The notes beneath the pieces are model-generated. The model was not told where the DNA came from, did not search any database, and was given only the letters and a program-made list of their open reading frames with translations. The translations under genes and the position numbers were made by a program. A DNA stretch of 64,000 bases from Cohnella xylanilytica (GTDB taxonomy: Bacteria; Bacillota; Bacilli; Paenibacillales; Paenibacillaceae). Positions 35,487 through 42,463 of the stretch are shown one piece after another; the first letter of the stretch is position 1, and the number at the start of each line of letters is the position of its first letter. The stretch covers positions 1-64,000 of the forward strand of contig NZ_JACJVR010000020.1 of the NCBI RefSeq assembly GCF_014212175.1, written 5' to 3'.

Positions 35487-35768
35487 ATGTCGGGAACAGC
35501 AGACCTGGACTTTGAGTTGAAGATGTGCGGAAAGAAGGTATACGTCACTTACTTTGAACTCTGGGACAAGCCAGGGTTTAACGACAGACCGGTTAGAGAG
35601 CAGATGAGACAGACCGGAAAAGACGAGGGCGGCATCAGAATGTGCATTCAAGCGGCCCGCAGAATTGCGGAGAGCGGGCTTCAACGTGAAGCGTTAAAGG
35701 TTATAGCCAATTCTCCGCGTGTTGACCCGGCTGCACGAGACAAGGCGAGGGTTTTACTTCGAAGTTGA
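35487..35768 (+). CDS. Small unknown protein, 93 residues
   Basis: ATG nine bases after AAAGGAG. The N-terminal half is beta-like (DFELKMCGKKVYVTYFEL) and the C-terminal half an alpha-helical repeat-like segment (AARRIAESGLQREALKVIA). No family recognised. It lies 38 bases after the nuclease gene, in the same direction, and is probably co-transcribed. Confidence 0.5.
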   Translation: MSGTADLDFELKMCGKKVYVTYFELWDKPGFNDRPVREQMRQTGKDEGGIRMCIQAARRIAESGLQREALKVIANSPRVDPAARDKARVLLRS

Positions 35769-35810
35769 GGGTGTTCCATTGGAAGATTATGCGTTGAATT
35801 GGATGGGGGG

Positions 35811-36209
35811 ATGAAATTGTCCTACGTCGAATGGATTCAAACGGAGTTCTTCGCCGGCTATCCGTTTGGGTACTACAAGTTGCGTTTTCTCCCGGATGGT
35901 ACAGTCGAGTATCAATGTGATGGGGAAGACTTGCCATTTGCTTTACCGAACGGCAATCGCTGGGTCGCTTCCCAACGGGTCTTCCAGAACCTCGCGAAGG
36001 TCATTCTCTCCCGCCCGTGGGAGCAAGAACCGGATCCCCGTCTGGATGCCGGTATGGTCTGCGACGGTTGGACGGATACGCTCACCTGTTCAGTCAATGG
36101 TGTAACCGAGGTGAATTCCTTTGTCATAGCCGAGGGGCCGGCGAGCCTGCTCAAGGTGATGGCCCGAATCCAACAGTTGGCGAAGGAAGAGGAAAAAGTT
36201 TGCAAATAA
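35811..36209 (+). CDS. Unknown protein, paralogue of the hsdR-coupled protein's N-terminal domain
   Basis: A 132-residue protein. Several segments parallel those of the 32999-33553 product: YYKLRFLPDG versus YLEARLMPRG, FQNLAKVILSRPWEQ versus YEDLSTVLQHAPYQA, and EGPASLLKVMARIQQL versus EGPEALQRVVRWIQRL; the HTH domain is missing. The start is uncertain: ATG at 35811 or a TTG four codons upstream, both near a G-rich site. Function unknown. Confidence 0.5.
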   Translation: MKLSYVEWIQTEFFAGYPFGYYKLRFLPDGTVEYQCDGEDLPFALPNGNRWVASQRVFQNLAKVILSRPWEQEPDPRLDAGMVCDGWTDTLTCSVNGVTEVNSFVIAEGPASLLKVMARIQQLAKEEEKVCK

Positions 36210-36295
36210 TACGAGAGACGTAGAGAACCTCACACGACTTTACTTACATTTCGCGAGGGGTTCGGGTATCTCTGATAACGGAGAGATAAACTCGC

Positions 36296-37111
36296 ATGAA
36301 TCTTTTCAACCACTATAAGCAACGCGAAAATCATTGCACCAATATCCTCATGAGCCTGCTCGCCATGAACGAAGCGGCCCTGCTTTGGCCGTTTTTGGAG
36401 CAACTGATCCCGGGCGCCGCGGAACTGGATTACGGCGATGTTCGCTTCCTGCTGTTTGCCGAGCACCCGCCAGCCGAAACGAAACCGTTCGAGGTTATTG
36501 TCGGCGTCGCCCCTTTCCCCCGGAAGGAAACAGAGGATACGGCCCCGAATCCTGGCTCGATTCCCGACGCATGGATTGTAGGTGAGAATTTTACGCTTCT
36601 ATTTGAGTTCAAGGTTACTGGCACGCTGAACGCTGCACAGTTTGCGGCACACCGTGTGAAACTATCGCCAAACGCGCGGGAAATCGAAGTCACCTGGAAA
36701 CAGGTGGGCGAAGCGCTACGCAGGCTGCCAGCGAGAGGAACAGAGAAGTGGCTGATTGAGCAGTTCTGTGAGGTCATCGCGGAACTGGAGTCGCCGCGGC
36801 CAGCCTCGCGAATGCCGAAGCAGGTGATTAGCGGACGAAAGGCGAGATTGGACGAGCCATACTTCATAATTACCGGCAATAAGCGAATGGGCGTTTATAC
36901 GGTTGATGTGGTGCAACCTAATGCCCCGGTGCATCGCTTGTTTGCAAACGGTAATGGCATACAATCGAGCCGCCGGTGGATCCAGCAGTTTATTCATGGG
37001 AGCGAGGAGCCGGAATCATACATGGTCGAAGAGGATACCGTGATTGATTGCTGTGTGGATCCGGACCGCGAGAAGCCTGCGTGGAACCGGTGGCGACTGG
37101 GCACTTATTGA
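36296..37111 (+). CDS. PD-(D/E)XK nuclease-superfamily protein
   Basis: A 271-residue protein. The core reads IPDAWIVGENFTLLFEFKVT, giving Asp at about 91 and E104-F-K106, followed by the Gln/His of AAQFAAHRV, the arrangement of PD-(D/E)XK nucleases. N-terminal NHYKQRENHCTNILMSLL is a helical cap. The end (VIDCCVDPDREKPAWNRWR) recurs as a decayed fragment at 38766-38837. GGAGAG site before the ATG. Probably a restriction or defence nuclease given the neighbourhood; no family name assigned. Confidence 0.6.
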   Translation: MNLFNHYKQRENHCTNILMSLLAMNEAALLWPFLEQLIPGAAELDYGDVRFLLFAEHPPAETKPFEVIVGVAPFPRKETEDTAPNPGSIPDAWIVGENFTLLFEFKVTGTLNAAQFAAHRVKLSPNAREIEVTWKQVGEALRRLPARGTEKWLIEQFCEVIAELESPRPASRMPKQVISGRKARLDEPYFIITGNKRMGVYTVDVVQPNAPVHRLFANGNGIQSSRRWIQQFIHGSEEPESYMVEEDTVIDCCVDPDREKPAWNRWRLGTY

Positions 37112-37136
37112 TATCGTTATCCAAGGGAGGAACGTT

Positions 37137-37580
37137 GTGAGATACGAAGATCTGATGGATATAACCGATATCTTTTTTCTCGGCCTGACGGAGCCGTCGG
37201 TGAATTCATTACGGTTGTTCTTTAGCAGAAGCAAAGCGGGTAACACTCCTGAACCACTCATGGTCGGAGGTAGGAATCTTGGGGACAGTTATTCGATCAA
37301 CATCGATGCTGATTCACCTGTCATTCAAATTGACTTCGAGCATTATATCGATTACTCGATCCGAAACGAATCATTTACGGTCTGGGACGATTACGAGATT
37401 TTCACGGGGAAAATCTTTCGCGTTTATACGAAGTCGAGATATTTGGATTACATCGGTACCGGCACAATTGCTTCCGATGACTATCCCGGGCCGTTCAAAC
37501 ATTACGGCATGTCCTGCCTAGACCATATCGTGGATGTCATCTCAACCGATGAGCCGATAATCCGGGAAGTAGAACGATAA
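37137..37580 (+). CDS. Unknown protein, 147 residues
   Basis: GTG start with GGGAGG nine bases upstream, 25 bases after the nuclease gene. The product is mixed alpha/beta and acidic (DLMDITDIFFLGLTEPSVN, SPVIQIDFEHYIDY, DDYPGPFKHYG). I do not recognise a family. Its position within the nuclease cassette suggests an accessory or immunity role, which is inference only. Confidence 0.5.
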   Translation: MRYEDLMDITDIFFLGLTEPSVNSLRLFFSRSKAGNTPEPLMVGGRNLGDSYSINIDADSPVIQIDFEHYIDYSIRNESFTVWDDYEIFTGKIFRVYTKSRYLDYIGTGTIASDDYPGPFKHYGMSCLDHIVDVISTDEPIIREVER

Positions 37581-37645
37581 GGGAGCACTAAAACACTGTA
37601 GACTTCGCCAACGGAAATAAAGTGAAAAAGTCGGGGGGATTAAGC

Positions 37646-38629
37646 GTGAGCGGGGGACAAAACGAAAAGCGTAGACATCATTACGTTCCGGTTTTTCATC
37701 TGTCCGGTTTCACAAAGAAGGGCAATCGGGAAAGCCCGCTCTTCGTTTTCAACACCGAAACGGGCAGCCAGTTTGAGAGCAAGCCGGAGCGGATTGGATT
37801 TGAAAGAAATTTATACACGGTTGACCTTCCCGACGTTCAGCCTGACGCAATCGAAGATGTCTTTGCCGATCTGGAAGATAAGACGGCCCCCGTTGTGCGA
37901 ACGCTCTGTGAGACGCTTCAACTGCCGGACGGTGACGATTACAATTTCTTGATGAACTACATCGCTCTTCTTGAAGTCCGTACCCCGATAAGGCGCAGGA
38001 TATTTGCTGACTTTATGGAACAGGTCGCGAAAATAACGCTGCAGGAAGTCGTGGCTACGGAAGAACGATTTGAAGGAACACGGCAACGGATGGCGGCTGA
38101 CGGGCAGGAGGTCCCGAAGGTCTCGTATCAGGATTTGCGTGACTTTGCGTTCGAAGAGCGCTACACCGTTTCCTTCGATAACAATACGCATGTCCGAAAC
38201 GTGCTCGATACCATGGACGCCGTGCTTCACCCGCTCGGGGCGAGGAACTGGTCGGTCATCTACAGTCCCGAAACGCTAGGCGACTTCATCTGTTCGGATC
38301 ATCCGGTCAGCCTTCACTGGCTTGAAGAGAAGGAACGGGGGTTTTTCTCGTCCCCCGGGCATGGACGATTGGATACGGAAGTAACTGTTCCCCTCACCAG
38401 TCGCGTGCTGCTGCTCGGCCGGTTTCAACCCTTCATGCCGAAGAGAATTGTCCTCAAGAGCCGGCTCCACCTGGCTTATCTGAACAGTTATAGCAGTATG
38501 AATTGCGAGCGGTTTATCTTCTCAAGGAAAGAAGACTTTGTTTGGTTTTCTCGTGAGAACAAAGTTGCCGATGTAAGCGACTTCCGGCGTATAATTGCGG
38601 AAGACCGCAATCGCTCGAAGAAGCCATGA
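37646..38629 (+). CDS. DUF4238 family protein
   Basis: About 327 residues. The N-terminal motif RRHHYVPVFHLSGFT is the hallmark of DUF4238, a family found largely in accessory regions and of unknown activity; the later SDHPVSLHW and MNCERFIFS...DFVWF segments also fit. The GTG at 37646 lies seven bases after GGGGGG; an alternative GTG at 37622 would add eight residues. Last intact gene of the restriction cargo before the decayed segment. Confidence 0.75.
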   Translation: MSGGQNEKRRHHYVPVFHLSGFTKKGNRESPLFVFNTETGSQFESKPERIGFERNLYTVDLPDVQPDAIEDVFADLEDKTAPVVRTLCETLQLPDGDDYNFLMNYIALLEVRTPIRRRIFADFMEQVAKITLQEVVATEERFEGTRQRMAADGQEVPKVSYQDLRDFAFEERYTVSFDNNTHVRNVLDTMDAVLHPLGARNWSVIYSPETLGDFICSDHPVSLHWLEEKERGFFSSPGHGRLDTEVTVPLTSRVLLLGRFQPFMPKRIVLKSRLHLAYLNSYSSMNCERFIFSRKEDFVWFSRENKVADVSDFRRIIAEDRNRSKKP

Positions 38630-38765
38630 TTGACTGCTGACCGCAAACCGCGTCCACAAGCACAATCGCAAAGTGATTGTCGCGAAAGACCCCCGGCTGT
38701 TAAGCATGGGTGAAGTCAGTACTCTGGCTTTGCGAGGGGAAGCCCGCAGCATTTCAGTGGCGTTC

Positions 38766-38837
38766 GTGATTGCTTGCTGTGTGAATCTGGACCGCGAGAA
38801 GTCGGCCTGGAATCGATGGCAATGGGGGACACAGTGA
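38766..38837 (+). pseudogene. Remnant of a second PD-(D/E)XK nuclease gene (C-terminal fragment)
   Basis: Twenty-three codons ending in a stop encode VIACCVNLDREKSAWNRWQW plus three residues, aligned with the last 23 residues of the 36296-37111 product (VIDCCVDPDREKPAWNRWRL plus three). The 130 bases upstream no longer read as this gene. It borders the right iteron-like block. Confidence 0.75.
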
Positions 38838-38860
38838 GAAAGCAATACGGAAAGTATTTG

Positions 38861-39217
38861 CATACAGAAATCTCATACAGGAACCCCATACATAAAACAA
38901 AATCTGAAATCGTTGGTTTTACGCGGTCATACAGTCATACAGAAATCTTTCTTGTTTGTCCTCTCTTCTCGTAAAAATACTCCTCCTCCTCCTCCTTCTC
39001 CTCCACCGATGCCAATCGGCCGCCAGGGCGGCCCCGCGCTTTGCGCGGCTAAAGTTTTGCCGGTTAATATGTGAGGAGATTCCTGTATAACTGTATGAAA
39101 TGCTTAAATCCCTTGTGGGACAAGGGATTTGGCATACAGGAATCTTTTCGGGAAAGTGTACACATTCATGAATCCGGCCCGGGGCCCCGTTTCTTTTTTT
39201 GTTTTTTCTATAGAAGG
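38861..39217 (-). repeat. Iteron-like block, right copy (inverted)
   Basis: Read on the minus strand it repeats the layout of 26132-26474: ATTCATGAAT (39164-39173), CTGTATG, palindrome AAATCCCTTG/CAAGGGATTT (39106-39130) with a 5-base centre, CATACAG, TATACAG, a GC-rich stem, a GGAGGAGAAGG run (microsatellite-like on the plus strand, about 38975-39008) and then CTGTATG sites at 38936, 38928, 38874 and 38861. The copies are imperfect, so this is an old duplication or a conserved functional site rather than recent copying. Confidence 0.8.
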
Positions 39218-39339
39218 AGAAGTATGATTGTGGGGAGAAGAAAAAAACTACCTGCGACGATCGATCTCCATGTAGGATTGTTTGTAACGATGTTCAAGTA
39301 AAGTGAAGGTATGCTTGATCACATAATGCCAACTTGGAA

Positions 39340-39369
39340 TTGGTGAGATCTACATACCTTCGTTATAAT
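39340..39369 (+). promoter_or_regulatory. Promoter within an inverted repeat
   Basis: TTGGTG, 18-base spacer, perfect TATAAT (39364-39369). Arms GAAGGTATG (39305-39313) and CATACCTTC (39353-39361) flank and overlap it and could be an operator or a transposon-like end. Confidence 0.55.
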
Positions 39370-39375
39370 AAAGGT

Positions 39376-39465
39376 GGTTACCGACGTCTCCGCGTGGACG
39401 ACTTCCGTCGCGGAACGGAATCAGCCGCATTTCCTTCGAGGAAGTGCGGCTGATTCGACTTTTTG
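39376..39465 (+). ncRNA. Putative small RNA of about 90 nt
   Basis: A good promoter (39340-39369) and a very strong terminator (39418-39463) enclose a region with no coding frame. The 5' half can fold through GACGTC/GACGAC-type and CGCG pairings. Identity unknown; it could regulate element replication or a toxin. Confidence 0.45.
39418..39463 (+). terminator. Strong rho-independent terminator
   Basis: GAATCAGCCGCATTTCC pairs almost perfectly with GGAAGTGCGGCTGATTC around TTCGA (one mismatch-type pairing), followed by a T run a few bases later. Confidence 0.8.
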
Positions 39466-39469
39466 GGCG

Positions 39470-39886
39470 TATTCGAAATCAAGCCCAGTATTTCCTGGGC
39501 TCTAATTTTCACCCTCATGCCTCCGTTTGAATAGTCCCTTGCACACCGTGGGCATGATCCTCTGTAATCGTGATTCAATAATATCCGCCAATCAAAGTTG
39601 ATAAAGATCGGGCAACCCCGTTTTTCCGGACATTATAGATAGGGTTAGACTTATCCACGACTTTTCGAATGCCCCCGAGTTTTTACGCAGATCCCCTCCG
39701 AAACAATACAAGCCAAGTTTGTGCTCTTCTCACATCAGTCCCCGCAGGGTACTTCAGTCGTAGCAATCCCAAGCAGGCCGCACGGTGTAGTTGATAGATC
39801 CGCTTGGTTCTGATTCTTCCCGGTAAAAACATCTATCAGCAGTTGATTTCAATTTCTGATGCCAATGCTTGATATGAAAATTATCT
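39470..39886. other. Intergenic decay region without a supportable gene
   Basis: No coding frame with a ribosome-binding site is convincing. It contains a small hairpin AGCCCAG/CTGGGCT (about 39483-39503) followed by TAATTTT, and one inverted TGTCCGGAAAAACGGGG end (39616-39632) like those of the MITE-like element further right. Confidence 0.5.
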
Positions 39887-39911
39887 GTTGATATCAAGTA
39901 TTGATATCAAC
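39887..39911. promoter_or_regulatory. 25-bp palindrome, operator-like
   Basis: GTTGATATCAA and TTGATATCAAC are exact complements separated by GTA; a related half-site CTTGATATGAA lies at about 39868. No gene follows closely, so the regulator and target are unknown. Confidence 0.4.
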
Positions 39912-39956
39912 TCGAGAGACAAACTTCATGGTTGGATCATAGGGCTGGGCTCAATA

Positions 39957-40198
39957 TGTCCGGAAAAAAGGGGCGAGCATGACGATATGTCCGGTCGAAT
40001 CTGGTGAGGCCGCGTCTAATGTCCGGGAATTTCGGGTGGCGACTCGGCATGATGAGGAACAATATCGGTATTTCGGAATGCTGCACGAATATTCAGACAA
40101 AAGTGGGAGGCTTTTTCAATGGATATGTCCGGTCGCCCGGATATGGAAGGGACATAGAACCCTATCCGACCGGACATGTCGCCCGTTTTTTCCGGACA
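39957..40198. mobile_element. MITE-like element or IS-end remnant, 242 bp
   Basis: Ends are inverted repeats of TGTCCGGAAAAAAGGGGCGA (left) and TGTCCGGAAAAAACGGGCGA (right, minus strand), 19 of 20 identical. Inside each end a second TGTCCGGTCG copy follows, and further TGTCCGG motifs occur at about 40019, 40124 and, inverted, 40233. Multiple short terminal repeats of this kind resemble ends of IS21-like elements. No transposase and no clear target-site duplication are present. Confidence 0.55.
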
Positions 40199-40356
40199 TG
40201 TGAAGCGAAGAACACACGTATCACCAGATTGCTCCGGACATTTCATGGAATTACATCATAACTTCAGATCAAGAGATTCAGTTGAAACCAGTAACAGGAA
40301 AAACCGTTGCGTTGTCGAAGAAAACAAGGGATGTCGGAAACCAGAAGGGGATTATG

Positions 40357-41691
40357 ATGGACATATCGAGAGTCCTACAAGTTTTATCAGTGGAACGACC
40401 GATTTTCTCAAGCGAAGCCGACTTTCAGCATGCGCTTGCCTGGCAGTTGCATCTTGCAGAGCCGTCGACGAAAATTCGCTTGGAGTATCGGCCGCAGGCT
40501 ACTCGTATCTATCTGGATATTGTCGTTGAATCAGAGAATAAGAGAACGGCTATCGAACTCAAGTACAAGACGCGCCGATTAGAGGCCACTGTAAACGGTG
40601 AATCATATTGGCTTGCCAATCATGGTGCGCAAGACTGCGGCAAGTATGACGTGCTCTGCGACATCGAACGGCTTGAGCATGTGGTGGACGGAGAGCAATT
40701 CCATGAGGGCTACATGATCTTCCTCACCAATGATCCGCACTATTTTGCAAGCCGTGGGGAAGGGAAACAAACAATAGACGAACAATTCCGATTGACGCAA
40801 GGACGGATCCTGACGGGAGAACTCAAATGGAGCACAGAAGCCGGCGCAGGAACGACCAGAGGGCGCGAGGAGCCTATTCGGCTATCCGGACAGTATCAAG
40901 TGAATTGGATGCCTTATAGCGGCATTGAGACACCGTATGGCGAGTTTCAGTACATGCTTGTAAATGTCTCGCCTGTCGAACGCGTAGAACGAGTCAAGAA
41001 CGTTGTTCCACTGCCGGCAATACCTTCAGAATCCAAAGGTAATCACGCACCAGTTCGTTCATCTTTGGGGTCGAACGGTGCGGCGGGAATGCTCTCCGAT
41101 CTTGCTTCTTTCCGTCCTGTTTTTCGCTCCCAATTTGATTTTCGAGATGCACTCGCTGCCCTGCTACAATCCCAAGGTTGGCGAGTCACGACGAATCGAG
41201 AAATGGGTGGCGGGCTGAAGACAGACATTTGGGCGGAGAAGCAGGGTGAGCATAATATTGCGATCGAGATACGTTATAAGACTTCGCTTTTGACGTGCAA
41301 CGTTCAAGGTGAAACGTTCACGTTGAAAAACCAAGCGGCGCAAGACATTTCGAGATATGACTATTGGCGGGACGTAGAGAAATTGGAGCAGATCGTCGCC
41401 AGTCGGCCCGGCACCATTGGATATGCGATCCTGATCACCAATGAGCATCTGTACTGGGACAAGCCGACCAAGCATCGAAGCGTTGATACGGCTTTCTTGC
41501 TTCACGAGGGACGGATCGCTTCGGGGACCCTTGCCTGGTCTGAACACGCAGGGAAAGGCACGATGGATAACCGGGAAGAACCGATCCATCTCGAAGGGAC
41601 TTACTCGATAGCGTGGCAGGATTATTCGGAGCCTTCTCAAGAGAAGAAAGGGCGCTTCAGAGCCCTTGTTTTGAGGGTTGGGGGCAAGTAA
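40357..41691 (+). CDS. Protein with two tandem PD-(D/E)XK-like domains
   Basis: A 444-residue protein made of two homologous halves (about 15-210 and 245-440) joined by a Ser/Pro-rich linker. Each half has the sequence LDIVV/TDIWA, then AIELKYKT / AIEIRYKT, a QAAQD/GAQDxxxYD segment, GYMIFLTNDPHYF / GYAILITNEHLYW and a Gly-rich REEPIRLSG / REEPIHLEG motif. In half 1 the candidate catalytic set is D54, E67-x-K69; in half 2 it is D290, E304-x-R306, with a Lys two residues on, so half 2 may be altered. The ATG at 40357 is six bases after AAGGGG. Probably a restriction/defence nuclease of an unnamed family. Confidence 0.6.
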   Translation: MDISRVLQVLSVERPIFSSEADFQHALAWQLHLAEPSTKIRLEYRPQATRIYLDIVVESENKRTAIELKYKTRRLEATVNGESYWLANHGAQDCGKYDVLCDIERLEHVVDGEQFHEGYMIFLTNDPHYFASRGEGKQTIDEQFRLTQGRILTGELKWSTEAGAGTTRGREEPIRLSGQYQVNWMPYSGIETPYGEFQYMLVNVSPVERVERVKNVVPLPAIPSESKGNHAPVRSSLGSNGAAGMLSDLASFRPVFRSQFDFRDALAALLQSQGWRVTTNREMGGGLKTDIWAEKQGEHNIAIEIRYKTSLLTCNVQGETFTLKNQAAQDISRYDYWRDVEKLEQIVASRPGTIGYAILITNEHLYWDKPTKHRSVDTAFLLHEGRIASGTLAWSEHAGKGTMDNREEPIHLEGTYSIAWQDYSEPSQEKKGRFRALVLRVGGK

Positions 41692-41713
41692 GTCGGATCG
41701 GGCACAGAGGTGT

Positions 41714-41738
41714 CCTTCGACTTGAAAAGAGTCGAAGG
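41714..41738 (+). terminator. Terminator between convergent genes
   Basis: CCTTCGACT pairs with AGTCGAAGG around TGAAAAG; short T-rich tail on the plus strand. It separates the double-nuclease gene from the integrase remnant. Confidence 0.6.
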
Positions 41739-41754
41739 TCATTTGCTGTTTTGT

Positions 41755-42081
41755 TCAAAAATCGCAAGTATCGGCGATTACGCACGGTTTGGGCGCATTA
41801 TAGACGGATTTCTTGTTCACATATGACCGAATGGTGTCCGCAGATATTTGTTGGATATATCGAACCCCGGTCACCTCATGTGCCAACCATTCTCGGAAGT
41901 ATCTCCAGTTCGAGATATACTCCTCCAACGTCCTCTCCCGCATCCCTTCCGCCTTCTTGGATGCATAAAAGGTCTGGAACGCTTGATCCAGTAAGGTTGC
42001 TCGATCCTTATCCACAACAGGATCAGCGGCACCTCTTGTGCCTCGAATGACTTTTCGCCCACTTCGCGGATCGACCTGCAT
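41755..42081 (-). pseudogene. int: Truncated tyrosine recombinase (integrase), N-terminal part only
   Basis: 108 residues: an Arm/AP2-like start (MQVDPRSGRKVIRGTRG) followed by the SAM-like core-binding domain (TLLDQAFQTFYASKKAEGM, TLEEYISNWRYFREWL, ISADTIRSYVN). The catalytic domain with the Arg-His-Arg-Tyr residues is absent; after YVN the sequence no longer fits and ends within 25 codons. The ATG has GGAGGG nine bases upstream. Position beside the intact tRNA fits the island integrase; the loss implies the island can move only with help in trans. Confidence 0.8.
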
Positions 42082-42084
42082 AAC

Positions 42085-42119
42085 AAAAACCCTCCTGCAC
42101 GAAAAATTGTGCGGGAGGG
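42085..42119 (-). terminator. Terminator hairpin containing the integrase ribosome-binding site
   Basis: Minus strand: CCCTCC-C-GCAC pairs with GTGC-A-GGAGGG around AATTTTTC, followed by five T residues. The GGAGGG of the 3' arm is the Shine-Dalgarno of the integrase remnant, whose ATG follows at 42081. Confidence 0.7.
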
Positions 42120-42259
42120 TTGTCATTGCCATTCAGGCCAACAGTCCGAGTTAATCCTTACAGTTCACGCATTTTTTACCCCCAAGACTGTCGGTCTTTC
42201 ACCAGCACAGAGTTGGAACGGATAATCTGCGAACCCATATGGGACAAGGCTTTAGAGAA

Positions 42260-42316
42260 ACTGGCGCGCCCGATACGATTCGAACGTACGACCTGCAGTT
42301 TAGGAAACTGTCGCTC
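42260..42316. repeat. Right attachment repeat (attR), 57 bp, within tRNA-Arg
   Basis: Identical to 21874-21930; here it is continuous with the 5' part of the tRNA gene, so the island restored a complete tRNA on integration. Confidence 0.93.
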
Positions 42317-42338
42317 TATCCTGCTGAGCTACGGGCGC
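42262..42338 (-). tRNA. tRNA-Arg(CCT)
   Basis: 77 nt: acceptor GCGCCCG/CGGGCGC, D arm GCTC/GAGC, anticodon loop TTCCTAA (anticodon CCT, reading AGG), T loop TTCGAAT, discriminator G, CCA encoded. The first pair of the anticodon stem (A-C) is a mismatch. This gene is the island integration site. Confidence 0.93.
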
Positions 42339-42463
42339 GCGAAGCGATTCCATTATAACAAATAATCGGCCAAACGCAAAGGCAACGCATTGCCAAGCCG
42401 CCCGAATCACGGTATTTTTAACATAGCGATTGTCAAAAATGCGAAGGCAAGGCGGGTTGGCTT

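Larger units (their letters stand above)
21874..42316. mobile_element. Integrated genomic island (about 20.4 kb) at tRNA-Arg(CCT)
   Basis: Bounded by identical 57-bp direct repeats (21874-21930 and 42260-42316) that are the 3' part of a tRNA-Arg gene; the intact tRNA is at the right end. A truncated tyrosine-recombinase gene lies just inside the right end. Contents: HTH/TumE-like pair, P4-type primase-helicase, type I restriction-modification genes and further nuclease candidates, two inverted iteron-like blocks and IS/MITE debris. GC content is visibly lower than in the flanking chromosome. No conjugation or phage structural genes are seen, so a satellite-like or mobilisable island is more likely than an ICE or prophage. 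Confidence 0.9.

Noticed and set aside
39071-39301. 76-residue frame in the right iteron block
   Set aside because: It runs across the palindrome and repeats, and the homologous left block encodes something different.
39361-39465. T-box riboswitch
   Set aside because: GGTGGTTACCG is only loosely like the antiterminator consensus, there is no specifier stem and no downstream gene.
39378-39578. Cys-containing 66-residue minus-strand frame
   Set aside because: Crosses the strong terminator and has no supportable start site.
21874-42316. Prophage or conjugative element
   Set aside because: No capsid, terminase, portal, relaxase or type IV secretion genes could be recognised.
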